A stretch of 64,000 nt of DNA from Bradyrhizobium sp. Y36 (GTDB lineage: Bacteria; Pseudomonadota; Alphaproteobacteria; Rhizobiales; Xanthobacteraceae). Shown one piece after another: positions 35,625 through 45,988 of this stretch. The stretch is from assembly GCF_002531575.1 (NCBI RefSeq), contig NZ_NWTI01000002.1, forward strand, positions 1 to 64,000. Reading direction: 5' to 3'. Positions within the stretch are counted from its first letter, which is position 1; the number at the start of each line of letters is the position of its first letter. The position numbers and the translations under genes were made by a program. The notes under the pieces are model-generated. The model was not told where the DNA came from. It did no database searches and saw nothing but the letters and a program-made list of their open reading frames with translations.

Positions 35625-35658
35625 GGCGTCGTGCTTCCGGCACGGCGCCTTTTCTTTT
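35625..35658 (+). terminator. Rho-independent terminator after the Tim44-like gene
   Basis: GGCGTCGTGC (35625-35634) pairs with GCACGGCGCC (35640-35649) with one G-T pair and a 5-base loop, followed by TTTTCTTTT. Confidence 0.88.
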
Positions 35659-35745
35659 GCCCCCTGCCATCGCGGCGTCGGAATAAGTGGGGGCACGTCG
35701 GGTTGAAAATCAGGCGGCCAACGACAAACACAACGGGAGGACAAG

Positions 35746-36429
35746 ATGATCCGTATCAAGAGATCCACGACGATTTCAGCGCTCGCCGCGGCGGCGCTTG
35801 GCTTGCTTGCGGCGCCATCGGCGCAGGCGCAATCCGCCGACATGACGTTCTTCGTGACCTCCAATGGCCCGGGCAAAGGCGCCGATCTCGGCGGCCTCGA
35901 AGGCGCCGACGCGCAGTGCGCCAAGCTCGCGCAGGCCGGCGGCGCCAGCGCCAAGAGCTGGCGCGCCTATCTCTCGACGCAGGCCGCTGACGGCAAGCCG
36001 GCCGTCAACGCCAAGGACCGCATCGGCAAGGGACCGTGGCAGAACGCCAAGGGTACGGTGATCGCCAAGGACGTCGCCGACCTGCATGGCGCTTCCAACA
36101 ATCTCACCAAGCAGACGGCACTCAGCGAGAAGGGCGAGGTCATCAACGGTCGCGGCGACACGCCGAACCGGCACGACATCCTGACCGGAACGCAGCCCGA
36201 CGGCACCGCGTTCGCGGCCGGCGACGACAAGACCTGCAAGAACTGGACGTCGAGCACGCAAGGTACAGCGGTCGTTGGCCATGCCGATCGTCAGGGCCTG
36301 CGCGACGACGAGCCGTCAAAGTCCTGGAACAGCTCGCACCCCTCGCGCGGTCCCGACGGCGGCTGCTCGCAGGCCGATCTCAAGAGCACGGGCGGCGACG
36401 GGCTGCTGTACTGCTTCGCTGCGAATTGA
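35746..36429 (+). CDS. Secreted lectin-like protein
   Basis: A 227-residue exported protein with a clear signal peptide (1-29, LAAPSAQAQ). The mature part has the pattern FVTSNGPGKGADLGGLEGADAQCAKLAQAGGASAKSWRAYLST (read in pieces) and Cys pairs near the end (KTCKNW, DGGCSQ, LLYCFAAN). This pattern is shared with endostatin/collagen-XV-like lectin folds found in bacterial secreted proteins. GGGAGGAC is upstream of the ATG. Ligand and role are unknown. Confidence 0.75.
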   Translation: MIRIKRSTTISALAAAALGLLAAPSAQAQSADMTFFVTSNGPGKGADLGGLEGADAQCAKLAQAGGASAKSWRAYLSTQAADGKPAVNAKDRIGKGPWQNAKGTVIAKDVADLHGASNNLTKQTALSEKGEVINGRGDTPNRHDILTGTQPDGTAFAAGDDKTCKNWTSSTQGTAVVGHADRQGLRDDEPSKSWNSSHPSRGPDGGCSQADLKSTGGDGLLYCFAAN

Positions 36430-36467
36430 GGCGCTGAGCCCTCTATCGTCGCGGAGCTCTGTCCGCC

Positions 36468-36583
36468 CGTCATTGCGAGCGAAGCGAAGCAATCCAGAAT
36501 CTTTCGCAGAGGCAGTCTGGATTGCTTCATCGCATCAGCGCAAAATTGCTACGCAATCTTGTCGCGAGCTCCTCGCAATGACG
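36468..36583. repeat. Dispersed palindromic repeat, copy 5 (longer form)
   Basis: A 116-base variant of the repeat. Its right half carries an extra segment (GCAAAATTGCTACGCAATC) between the core and the terminal CTCGCAATGACG. Related extra sequence (AAAATGCTGAGCAATTTTTGCG) occurs in the left half of the copy at 40,266. Confidence 0.85.
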
Positions 36584-36677
36584 GAGTATGTTGTCAGGGC
36601 GTCCGCTCTCGCCCTGACGAAACCTTCCGCCCCATGCTACATTGGTCCGACCGCTTCCACGCTCACGGACCTCTCCC

Positions 36678-37385
36678 ATGAAATACGAGCTCTATTACTG
36701 GCCCGAGATCCAGGGCCGCGGCGAATATGTGCGGCTGGCGCTGGAGGAGGCGGGGGCGGCTTACGTCGACGTCGCGCGCGGCCCGCGCGGCACGGCTGCG
36801 ATGATGAAGATGATGGAGGCGCAGAAGGGCACGCCGCCGTTTGCGCCACCGTTCCTGAAAGCGGGCAAGCTCGTCATCGGCCAGACCGCCAACATCCTGC
36901 TCTATCTCGGCAGCCGGCACGCCCTCGCACCGAAGACGGAGGCCGGAAAGCTCTGGGTGCACCAGCTTCAGCTCACCATCACCGACCTCGTGGTCGAGAT
37001 CCACGACACCCATCATCCGCTCGGACCCTCGCTCTATTACGAGGACCAGAAGCCGCCGGCGAAGAAGCGCACGGCCGAGTTCTGGAGCGAGCGCGTGCCG
37101 AAATATCTCGGCTATTTCGAGCAGCTTCTCGGCGAGAACGGCGGCGCGTACGTCACCGGCCGGAAGCTGACCTATGTCGACCTCTCGCTGTTCCAGATCG
37201 TCGCCGGGCTGCGCTATGCCTTTCCCAAGCGCATGACGGCGTTCGAGGCGGATATTCCAGGCCTCGTTGCGCTGCACGACCGGGTCGCGGCGCGGCCGAA
37301 CGTCAAGGCCTATCTCGCAAGCCCGCGCCGCATCCCCTTCAACGAGCAGGGCATCTTCCGCCGCTACAAGGAGCTGGACACTTAG
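36678..37385 (+). CDS. Glutathione S-transferase family protein
   Basis: A 235-residue cytosolic GST. The N-terminal thioredoxin-like domain (1-80) starts MKYELYYWPEIQGRGEYVRLALEEAG, with Tyr and Arg in the positions used to activate glutathione, and ends with the cis-Pro segment PFAPPFLKAGKLVIGQTANILLYLG. The helical C-terminal domain contains YVTGRKLTYVDLSLFQIVAGL. The class resembles sigma-type GSTs. It is a single gene bounded by repeats. The substrate is unknown. Confidence 0.9.
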   Translation: MKYELYYWPEIQGRGEYVRLALEEAGAAYVDVARGPRGTAAMMKMMEAQKGTPPFAPPFLKAGKLVIGQTANILLYLGSRHALAPKTEAGKLWVHQLQLTITDLVVEIHDTHHPLGPSLYYEDQKPPAKKRTAEFWSERVPKYLGYFEQLLGENGGAYVTGRKLTYVDLSLFQIVAGLRYAFPKRMTAFEADIPGLVALHDRVAARPNVKAYLASPRRIPFNEQGIFRRYKELDT

Positions 37386-37666
37386 CCGGTCCGGACGGCG
37401 GCTGGCGGCAGCCCCCGTTCCGGACCGGCCGCTTCGGGCGCGATCAGTCGCCCGAACACGTCATGGCCGCCGCACGCCTGCGCATGCTGCGCGCCGGATC
37501 GATCGTCTGAAGCACCGGGGTCGGGAGCGAGATCATGCTCGTCGGGACAGGGGGGCTTGCAGAACATCGTCGCGTCTCCCGTTGCGTGGTGCGGGTTCCC
37601 TCTAGCGAGGTTCGGTCGCGGCGACGTCAGTCGATCGGAGGAGGGAAGCGATTTTGTGATGCGGGA

Positions 37667-38341
37667 TCACCAGACGCCGGGCACCAGGCGATAGCGCACC
37701 CGTGCCGCATAGTCGGCGTAGCCGGGCAGGCCCTCGCGCAAGGTGCGTTCCTCGATGCCGATGCGGATCGCGAACAGGAGGACCAGGACCGGGACCGTCA
37801 CAAGGCCCCACCACGAGCCCAGCAGCAGCGGCACGCCGGTGAAGAACAGGACCATGCCGCTATACATGGGATGACGCACGTGAGCATAGGGGCCGGTCGA
37901 GATCACCCGCTGCGCGCGCTCGGCCTGCAGCTTCACCACGGGGGCCGCGAACGAGTTCTCGCGGAAGACCCAGAGTGTGAACAGCGTCGAGAGCAGGAAC
38001 AGCGCGAAGCCGACCACTTGCAACGCGATCGGCATGTCGGACGATTGCATGCGCCGGTCGACGCCGATCAGCACAAGCCAGGCCAGCATCGCAACGACGA
38101 AGACGCTCATGAATACCTTGTCGGCGGCAGGCTGCTCCTTCTGCAGGAGCGGTCGCAGGCGCTCGGCGAGCAGCGCCGGATCGATCCGGTAGAGCCACCA
38201 GCCGCAGAGCGGGCCGAGCAGGATGCATGTGGCGAGAAACACCCAGGCCGAGGGCCAGCGTAACGTCCCTGCGGACGCGAACAGCAGCGCGCCCATCGCC
38301 GCGATGGTGATTGTGTTCTGCAGCAACAGTCTGGCGATCAT
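37667..38341 (-). CDS. Isoprenylcysteine carboxyl methyltransferase-like membrane protein
   Basis: A 224-residue integral membrane protein with about five helices. The C-terminal third carries the ICMT/PEMT-type motif ISTGPYAHVRHPMYSG followed by EERTLREGLPGYADYAARVRYRLVPGVW, which binds S-adenosylmethionine in this superfamily. Bacterial members methylate unknown small or lipid substrates. ATG 38341 (MIARLLLQN) is taken as start since the upstream extension lacks a membrane segment or ribosome site. Confidence 0.85.
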   Translation of the reverse strand: MIARLLLQNTITIAAMGALLFASAGTLRWPSAWVFLATCILLGPLCGWWLYRIDPALLAERLRPLLQKEQPAADKVFMSVFVVAMLAWLVLIGVDRRMQSSDMPIALQVVGFALFLLSTLFTLWVFRENSFAAPVVKLQAERAQRVISTGPYAHVRHPMYSGMVLFFTGVPLLLGSWWGLVTVPVLVLLFAIRIGIEERTLREGLPGYADYAARVRYRLVPGVW

Positions 38342-38427
38342 TGCCGATCTTGTCCCATCAGGCGCCAGCGCATCGACAGCATGTCTTTCCGGCAAACATG
38401 CGGCCGGGAAGGCGGTCGCGACCGCCT

Positions 38428-39549
38428 TCAGACCTTGATCGGCGATGTAAAGGCCGCCACCAGCCGAACCAGATCGGCCTGTCGTTTGGTGCCAGTCTTG
38501 ATGAAGATCCGGGCGAGATGGGTCTTGATCGTCGTTTCGGCGATACCCATGCTTCTTGCCACGTCAGGAACTCCGCCGATCTCGACAATGGACAGGAAGA
38601 CGCGCAGCTCGGTCGGGGTCAGCTTGAACAGCTTGCGGATGAGGTCGGGCGCGACGCTGGTATCGAGCGCCGCCTTGCTGACAAAGAGCACGGCGCAGGC
38701 GTCGTAGCTGGCCCCGAATCTCTGCCGGCGCCCGGCGGTCAGCGGCAGGAGGTGCCCGACATAATGCGAGCCGTCGCGGGCCGTCAGATGCAGCGAGATG
38801 CTCGCGCTGGTCATCGCCCGGTCGCCGAGAACCGTGGCCGCCAGTGCCTGCCGCAGCACACGATCGGCATTCAGGTCTGAGGTCACGAGCCGGCCGTGGA
38901 CCGAACGAAGGATCTCGGCCGCGTCCAGCATGTCGCGCGCGCTCGCATTGAAGTGCGTGATGCGACCCTCGGCATCGAGCAGCAGCACGGCGGTTCGCAA
39001 GGCGTCGAGCGTACGCACCGACGTCGTCTCGAACGCGTCCTGCTGCTGCAGCTTCTGTCTGACCAGCATGGCCCGCTGCACATGCGGTGTGAGATGGGAG
39101 ATCACCTGGTACATCCTGCGGTCGACGGGGCCGCCGGCCTTCATGATCGAGAGGCGGGATATTCCATCGGTGGATTTGTCGAGCAGGATATTGGCGGCAT
39201 CTTCGAGACCCTGCGGACGCGTCCACTCGTTGTAGAACAGGGTGGACCGGAATTCGTCGACGTCGATCCAGTCCCTGATCGTCTGGATCTGGCCGACCGG
39301 CGCGTGGAGCACGGCGCGCGACGGATCGAATGGCTCGTAGGTTTCGATGTAAGACTGGATGTAGGCCGGGTCGACGCCAACGGCATGCGAGATCACGGGC
39401 TCGCCGGCTGGCCCGATCCGCACCAGGCCGCCGCTCTGGCCGCCCGCGAGGTTGACGATGCTGCCAAGCGTCGCCGACCACCTGGAATCGTCGAGCGCGG
39501 CGTCGTAGATGTCGGCGACCAGCGACAGCAGCTTTTCATTCATTTCCAT
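38428..39549 (-). CDS. LuxR-family transcriptional regulator with PAS-like sensor
   Basis: A 373-residue regulator. The C-terminal LuxR helix-turn-helix (about 305-370) reads LTPTELRVFLSIVEIGGVPDVARSMGIAETTIKTHLARIF. A PAS-like segment precedes it (AVLLLDAEGRITHFNASARDMLDA near 190-215), and the N-terminal 150 residues form an uncharacterised sensory part. It resembles stand-alone LuxR regulators of rhizobia, not acyl-homoserine-lactone receptors. ATG 39549 is chosen, with GGGAC upstream; GTG 39576 is an alternative. The methyltransferase gene lies downstream on the same strand (86 bases) and could be co-transcribed. Confidence 0.88.
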   Translation of the reverse strand: MEMNEKLLSLVADIYDAALDDSRWSATLGSIVNLAGGQSGGLVRIGPAGEPVISHAVGVDPAYIQSYIETYEPFDPSRAVLHAPVGQIQTIRDWIDVDEFRSTLFYNEWTRPQGLEDAANILLDKSTDGISRLSIMKAGGPVDRRMYQVISHLTPHVQRAMLVRQKLQQQDAFETTSVRTLDALRTAVLLLDAEGRITHFNASARDMLDAAEILRSVHGRLVTSDLNADRVLRQALAATVLGDRAMTSASISLHLTARDGSHYVGHLLPLTAGRRQRFGASYDACAVLFVSKAALDTSVAPDLIRKLFKLTPTELRVFLSIVEIGGVPDVARSMGIAETTIKTHLARIFIKTGTKRQADLVRLVAAFTSPIKV

Positions 39550-39935
39550 CGGCTTGTCCCACAGTCGCTTGCCCACCGGACGCTTGGATGGGTTCGTTCG
39601 GCCTCGCAGATGAGCACGCCGGATGCGGAAGTTTGATGAGCCGGATCACACTTGAGGGCGTGCGCCGATCCGGGGGCGGGCGACATCCGCGCCAATGATG
39701 CGCGAAGGGCCGTGCGAAGGGCAAGGAATGGGGAGAGCCGATGCGACATATGCGCGAACGGAACCCGCGCGCCTCTGACGGCGAGCAGGATCGGGTTCGG
39801 CAACTGCAATCTTGCGATCATGCGCAGGTCCCGGGGGGCCGCGCACGGGTTTGATCCAGCTATCCGGCAAAGATGCGGCCGGATGCGAAGCAGGCCCGAT
39901 CGACCGGATCGGGCGATCCGTTCGCGCGGGATCGA
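39550..39935. other. Intergenic region upstream of the LuxR-type gene
   Basis: In these 386 bases no convincing gene, terminator or repeat family member was found. It must contain the promoter of the leftward LuxR-type gene, but no clear hexamers stand out. Confidence 0.4.
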
Positions 39936-40109
39936 TCAGGCGAGCTGATCGATCCGCGTGCCCTGACCCGGCGGCAGCGGCGCAGGCGGCTGCGGCTTGT
40001 AGGTCGGGTCGGCGTCCTTGGTCTTGGTTTGATTGTCCTGCTGCTTGGTCGTGTCGTAGCTTGGCACCACGATCGCGATCGGCGGCGGGGCAACGGTAGA
40101 AACCTTCAT
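39936..40109 (-). CDS. Small Pro/Gln-rich hypothetical protein, 57 aa
   Basis: A short frame beginning MKVSTVAPPPIAIVVPSYD and ending GQGTRIDQLA. It is Pro-, Thr- and Gln-rich with no membrane segment and is probably disordered. GAGGAT is upstream of the ATG at a good distance. I have an impression of similar small proteins in other Bradyrhizobium genomes, but cannot confirm it here. Confidence 0.5.
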   Translation of the reverse strand: MKVSTVAPPPIAIVVPSYDTTKQQDNQTKTKDADPTYKPQPPAPLPPGQGTRIDQLA

Positions 40110-40265
40110 CCGCAAATCCTCACACATGGAAACAATTGAACCTGCGCCGCGAGGAGCGAAAATTCCTTCAAGCCAATCGTTAAAATGCGAGGGATCTGGT
40201 GCGATGAATGCCGTGTTCTTGCGTCCCATCCGTGCGGTGTCAGGGGATGCGCCGAGACCTCTCCT

Positions 40266-40411
40266 CGTCATTGCGCGGAGCTCGCGCAAAAATGCTGAGC
40301 AATTTTTGCGTCGGCGACGAAGCAATCCGGACTGTCTCAGCGGAGAGATTCCCGGATTGCTTCCGCCTTCGCCACGGCTTCGGCGGACAAGTCGCTTCGC
40401 TCGCAACGACG
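40266..40411. repeat. Dispersed palindromic repeat, copy 6 (longest form)
   Basis: A 146-base variant: CGTCATTGCG start, core GAAGCAATCCGGACTG / CCCGGATTGCTTC, end CTCGCAACGACGG. It carries an extra inverted repeat (CAAAAATGCTGAGCAATTTTTG) on the left and a GCCTTCGCCACGGCTTCGGCGG stem on the right, cited here in approximate form only by these landmarks. Confidence 0.8.
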
Positions 40412-40480
40412 GAGTACGTGGCGGGCAGCGTCGCGCCAAACGCACACGGTCTCTGCAGGACGCGCAGAGGAGGGGCCCTT

Positions 40481-40954
40481 CTATTCGTCCTTGCCGCGCG
40501 TGATCGCGATGGATGCGTCCTTCTTGGTGCGGGTGCATTCCATGTTAAGTCGCCGATAGCGCATGCTGATCTTGTCGCCGCGCAGCAGGCCCATCCGCTT
40601 CAGGCAGCGTGTCGCGCCCGTCGTGGTGTCGTCCTTGGTCACGGTGAAGACGATCGCCGCCATCGACCCCACCAGCGCATAGAATTCCGGCGTCGGCTTG
40701 CGATCACCTTTGGCATAGAGCTCGATGGAATATTTGTCGCCGCGGCAACTCACGGACAGCTCCTTGGCTGCCGGGTGCGTCAGGTAGACGGTGTTCGCAG
40801 CGCGAAAGTTCACCTTGAGGCGCTCGACCTGGTTCGCCAGCTCCTTGGCGCTGTCGTCGCAACGATCGGCGCGCGCGGGCGAAGTGAGGGTCACAAGGCC
40901 GGTGATGGCGGCGGCGACCAGGATCGCGCCGCGGACGTTCAGTTTCAAAGTCAT
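40481..40954 (-). CDS. Secreted hypothetical protein, 157 aa
   Basis: A 157-residue protein with a signal peptide (about 1-30, TSPARA) and four cysteines in the mature part (DRCDDS, VSCRGDK, TRCLKRM, MECTRTK) that could form two disulfides. No family was recognised. AAGGGG lies about nine bases before ATG 40954, which supports that start over one nine codons upstream. Nothing in the neighbourhood suggests a role. Confidence 0.75.
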   Translation of the reverse strand: MTLKLNVRGAILVAAAITGLVTLTSPARADRCDDSAKELANQVERLKVNFRAANTVYLTHPAAKELSVSCRGDKYSIELYAKGDRKPTPEFYALVGSMAAIVFTVTKDDTTTGATRCLKRMGLLRGDKISMRYRRLNMECTRTKKDASIAITRGKDE

Positions 40955-41166
40955 GATAAAAAGCCCCTTCAGGGCGCGCATTCAAGCGTCGTCGGGCGCG
41001 AAGCGCAAGGGTAGGAACGGGCATTTCCACGCGCTGTGTCAGTACCTTCCCGAGCCCGAGCCGACCTCCCCCATGCGCGCCGTTCCCTTTCCTTTCCGCT
41101 CAAAATGGGCTTAGAACGCTTCTACGCTTCGAGGCCCGCCAGGGCTCCAAAACCCCGAGATTCGCC

Positions 41167-42822
<1,656 letters not shown>

Positions 42823-42836
42823 CCGGGTTCAGTCAT

Positions 42837-42861
42837 GTCCGCCGGTCCCGGGCCGGCGGAC
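42837..42861. terminator. Hairpin between convergent fumA and DUF3616 genes
   Basis: GTCCGCCGG (42837-42845) pairs with CCGGCGGAC (42853-42861). The T-run is lacking on both sides, but the position between two convergent stop codons fits a bidirectional stop. Confidence 0.5.
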
Positions 42862-42867
42862 GTGCGT

Positions 42868-43914
42868 TCAGCGCTTGATCCTGAACGAGATGGCGCCGCC
42901 ATTTTCGACGCCGTCGAACATGACGAGGACGCGAAAGCTGGTGGCGTCCTCCTCGAGGGGAAGCAAAATCTCGGCCTTGGCGCCTTGCTGAACCTTGCTC
43001 AGGTCCAGCGTCGCCAACGGCGTTGCGGTCTCGCTGCTGCCGTCCCACAGCCAGACGGTATAGGGGACGTCTTCTTCGCGGGTCGGACCCGCGAGTATCA
43101 GCAGGCCTTCTTTGACCGCGGCGAGATCCCGTATCCCGGTATCCTTGCCGAGTTCGAACGATCTTGTCCTGGGCTCGAGATCGTCTTTCCGGGTGAAGAG
43201 CGCATTGGCATTGACGCTGACCACATAGGCGCGTCGCTTCACCGACGGGCCTCGCAATCCGAAGTACATGCGGCCGTCCCTGACCGCGATTCCTTCAATG
43301 TTGATGCCGCCCTTCGCAAGCGGCTCGTTGAAGTACGCCTCGACGTCGTCGTCTTGCTTGAGCACCTTGCGCAGGCGCGTGCTCGCCTCCACGCCGTCGA
43401 CGCTTTCGGCGTTAGGCCTGGTCTTGGGAATGCCGGTCGTCGGATCCACGGCGATCCGGAACACGGTGTAGCTCGACAGGTTCTTCTCGTCGCTGTGACG
43501 GCCTCGGCCATGCGAGCCGGTCACATAGAAGAAGCCGTCGTCGTAGGCGGCGCCCTCGGCATCGGGGTCGTCGTCATCATCCGAGAGCCGAATGAGGTCC
43601 TTGGGAACGAGGAGGTTGCCTTCGATCGAGAAGAACTGCGCATATTTCTTCTCGTCGTTGGCAATCAGGCATGACGTGAATTTGGGCGTGGTCGGCACGC
43701 ACGCTGCGCCGCTCAGATTCATGCGGGGCTGTTTCTTGAGTTCGTCCTTGCTCTTCTTTTCGAAGATCGAGGCGGGCTTCCAAATGATGGCCTCCGGCGA
43801 AATCTTCGGCGGCAATGTTTCGCCGTGTCCGGCCGAGATCGTTGCTCCCAGCAGAATGCAAGCGAAGGCGGCTGTCAGCGATCGATGAAATAAATACGTG
43901 ATGTTGTACGGCAT
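42868..43914 (-). CDS. DUF3616-domain secreted protein
   Basis: A 348-residue exported protein with a signal peptide (1-30). The mature part looks like a beta-propeller: ACVPTTPKFTSCLIANDEKKYAQFFSIEG, EGAAYDDGFFYVTGSHGRGRHSDEKN, NIEGIAVRDGRMYFGLRGPS and LVMFDGVENGGAISFRI match the DUF3616 family. Function is unknown. GGGAGGG is directly upstream of ATG 43914. Confidence 0.82.
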   Translation of the reverse strand: MPYNITYLFHRSLTAAFACILLGATISAGHGETLPPKISPEAIIWKPASIFEKKSKDELKKQPRMNLSGAACVPTTPKFTSCLIANDEKKYAQFFSIEGNLLVPKDLIRLSDDDDDPDAEGAAYDDGFFYVTGSHGRGRHSDEKNLSSYTVFRIAVDPTTGIPKTRPNAESVDGVEASTRLRKVLKQDDDVEAYFNEPLAKGGINIEGIAVRDGRMYFGLRGPSVKRRAYVVSVNANALFTRKDDLEPRTRSFELGKDTGIRDLAAVKEGLLILAGPTREEDVPYTVWLWDGSSETATPLATLDLSKVQQGAKAEILLPLEEDATSFRVLVMFDGVENGGAISFRIKR

Positions 43915-43998
43915 TTTTCCCTCCCGGGTGCAATGCTCGAATACAATCCTGAATTGTGAGGAAGGCAAGGGCAAGAATGTCGCGGAGTGCGCGTTCGC

Positions 43999-44919
43999 CT
44001 AGCTGCAAGTCGTGACCTGATTCGAGCACAGCGCGCGCCACCAGCCGCGCACGCCGTCGTGGCTCTCGACGAGGCCCCAATATCCGCTGCAGGCGAGCAG
44101 GCGCTTCGGGCCGCCGTCGCCGTCGATCGGGCCGCCGAGCTCGCGCTGGGCCGGCGTCCATTTGGCGTCGACGAAGGGCGCCTGGAACAGGCCGCCCGCG
44201 CGCGTGGCGCCATTGGCGTAGTTCGCGCCGATCTTGTTGGAGGCGACCCAGCCGCGGCCCGCATAGGGCTTTGGCGCGCTGCGCGGATATCGCTTCTCGT
44301 CCTCGTAGTCCTTGCCCGGCGGCTTGGCGCCTTCGATCAGGAACCAGCCGCTCTTGAAGCCGACGATGCGGAATTCGGTGAGCCAGCCGCCGTCGGGCGT
44401 GTTCTCGGCGCCGCCAAGCTTGAGCCGGTAGGGCGGCGGCAGCGTGCCGAGCACGCGCGCCGACGTTGACGGTTCGGCGCGCACGTTGAGGCCGCCGGGA
44501 TCCTTGTCGATGGACCAGGCGCCGAGACTGCAGGGCTCGGTGCCATCAGGGAGCGTCGCGCGCTTCGCGGCAAGCTCGGCGTGCAGCTTGGCGAAATCGG
44601 TCTCGTCATTGTCCGGATCGGGCTCGGCGCGGGGCTTCAACTCGGCTGACACCGCGCGTGCCGCGTCCGGTGTCAGCGTGACCACGAGGGCCTGCCGCGC
44701 CGCGAACACGCTTGCCGGTGTCTTCGGATCGTTCGACGTCGCGGGATAGACCGCGAGGTAACCGGTTGCGCCTTCGGTGCGATAGGCGGTGCCGGCGACG
44801 TAGCCCGCGGGCACCATGGCGAGCGCGCTTGCGCGCCACGCCGGTTCGGTGTCGTCCGCACGCGCCGCTTGTGCCGCGACGCACAGCATCGTCGTCGCGA
44901 TCAGACGGAACGCACGCAT
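43999..44919 (-). CDS. Secreted SH3-domain-like protein
   Basis: A 306-residue exported protein with a signal peptide (1-21, AAQAARA). A bacterial SH3-like segment is visible near residues 140-165 (GGLNVRAEPSTSARVLGTLPPPYRLKL), the pattern used for binding peptidoglycan or surfaces. The C-terminal part is Trp/Gly-rich (GRGWVASNKIG, GYWGLVESHDGVRGWWRALCSNQVTTC). It is 15 bases after the small 98-residue gene and may be co-transcribed with it. Function is unknown. Confidence 0.75.
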   Translation of the reverse strand: MRAFRLIATTMLCVAAQAARADDTEPAWRASALAMVPAGYVAGTAYRTEGATGYLAVYPATSNDPKTPASVFAARQALVVTLTPDAARAVSAELKPRAEPDPDNDETDFAKLHAELAAKRATLPDGTEPCSLGAWSIDKDPGGLNVRAEPSTSARVLGTLPPPYRLKLGGAENTPDGGWLTEFRIVGFKSGWFLIEGAKPPGKDYEDEKRYPRSAPKPYAGRGWVASNKIGANYANGATRAGGLFQAPFVDAKWTPAQRELGGPIDGDGGPKRLLACSGYWGLVESHDGVRGWWRALCSNQVTTCS

Positions 44920-44934
44920 GACGGCTGCGCGGCC

Positions 44935-45231
44935 TTACGCGCGGGCGCCGGTGAAGGGGAAGCTGCCCATCGGGCCGATGCCCATCTCGCCGCTGATGCT
45001 GTCGCCGGAGACGGTGCCGCTGAATTCGAGCGTGAGCGGCATCGGCTTGTCGATCGAGACCTTCCAGGAGACGTTGTCGCCGGAGACGGTGCCGTCGAAG
45101 ATCTCGGCGGTATTACCTTCCGCGCCCTGCGTGCCCGAGAGCTTGCCGCCTGCGGCCTTCAGGCTCAGCGTGGCCTGGCGCTCGCCCATCGGCGTCGTCA
45201 TGGTCAGATTCCAGTTGCCGTCTACGGCCAT
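44935..45231 (-). CDS. Small beta-rich conserved hypothetical protein, 98 aa
   Basis: A soluble protein without a signal peptide. It begins MAVDGNWNLTMTTPMGERQATL and contains two similar segments, IFDGTVSGDNVSWKVSI and EFSGTVSGDSISGEMGI, so it is probably a small beta barrel built from repeated strands. This is a common small-protein pattern in alphaproteobacteria whose role is unknown to me. Likely co-transcribed with the following SH3-like gene. Confidence 0.75.
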   Translation of the reverse strand: MAVDGNWNLTMTTPMGERQATLSLKAAGGKLSGTQGAEGNTAEIFDGTVSGDNVSWKVSIDKPMPLTLEFSGTVSGDSISGEMGIGPMGSFPFTGARA

Positions 45232-45340
45232 TCCCGTCTCCCGAACAAATCCCGGCGGACCGCGACGATCCGCGGCCAGTCCTTAAGCGAGCCTATAGCC
45301 CAACTCGCAGCTCCTGACTAACCCTTGAATAGGGCATTGC

Positions 45341-45387
45341 AGCATGATCCCGAAAAGTGTGCAGCGGTTTTCGGAAAAGATCATGCT
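45341..45387. repeat. Short palindromic repeat element
   Basis: AGCATGATC at 45341-45349 is repeated inverted as GATCATGCT at 45379-45387, and the inner arms CCGAAAAG and TTTTCGG also pair. A partial copy (GAGCATGATCCCGG) lies at about 28390 between flgB and flgC. This resembles a RIME-like repeat of rhizobia. Confidence 0.7.
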
Positions 45388-45421
45388 CGGACGACGACCT
45401 GAAGCGCGATCACGTCGCGCT

Positions 45422-45976
45422 TCAGGCGCGGGCGGCGGCGCGCCGGCGGCTGGTGACGATGAGCCTGAGAACGACATACTGCACGGCGAAGGCGAGGATC
45501 TTGGCGCCGCCGGCGACCACCGTGAGATAGAACGCCCACAGCTTCAGGTCGCCGGTTGAGGCGACCACGATCATGCCGACGCCGATCACGAACATCAGCA
45601 CCGCCCAGGCATAGCCTGCAGCCGTCACATATTCCGGAACGGTCTCGACCACCATCGGCGGCATGTAACGCAGCATCCAGCCGCGCTTCAGCATGATCGC
45701 GCCGATGGCGAAATGGGCGATCGAGGGCTTTGCCATCATGAAGCGGGGATCGTTGGTCAGCAGCGTGATCGCGCCGAGGCCAACCACGAGCGCAAGGCTC
45801 GCATAGGTCATGTAGTTGAGTGGCTGGCCCTTGATGCGGGCGTGGATCACCTGCGCGATCGCGCCGGCGATGGCCACCGAGGTTGCCAGGATGACGTTGT
45901 CGGTGACGAGATAGATGACCAGGAAGAGGATGGCGGAGAAGAGGTCGGAGGCGAGGCGGGCGAATACGTCCTTCAT
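45422..45976 (-). CDS. YciB/IspZ-like inner membrane protein
   Basis: A 184-residue membrane protein with about five helices. The segment DPRFMMAKPSIAHFAIGAIMLKRGWMLRYMPP corresponds to the conserved KPT-x-hydrophobic region of YciB/IspZ septation proteins. It follows the other membrane-protein gene by 12 bases, forming a two-gene leftward operon whose promoter carries an operator shared with the TetR and oxygenase genes. ATG 45976 is preferred to the TTG two codons earlier. Divergence from true YciB is considerable. Confidence 0.7.
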   Translation of the reverse strand: MKDVFARLASDLFSAILFLVIYLVTDNVILATSVAIAGAIAQVIHARIKGQPLNYMTYASLALVVGLGAITLLTNDPRFMMAKPSIAHFAIGAIMLKRGWMLRYMPPMVVETVPEYVTAAGYAWAVLMFVIGVGMIVVASTGDLKLWAFYLTVVAGGAKILAFAVQYVVLRLIVTSRRRAAARA

Positions 45977-45988
45977 CGTCAATCCTGT

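Noticed and set aside
37382..37567. A 61-codon minus-strand frame between the GST and methyltransferase genes
   Set aside because: No ribosome binding site, no conserved pattern, and Pro/Gly/Ala-rich composition typical of chance frames in GC-rich DNA.
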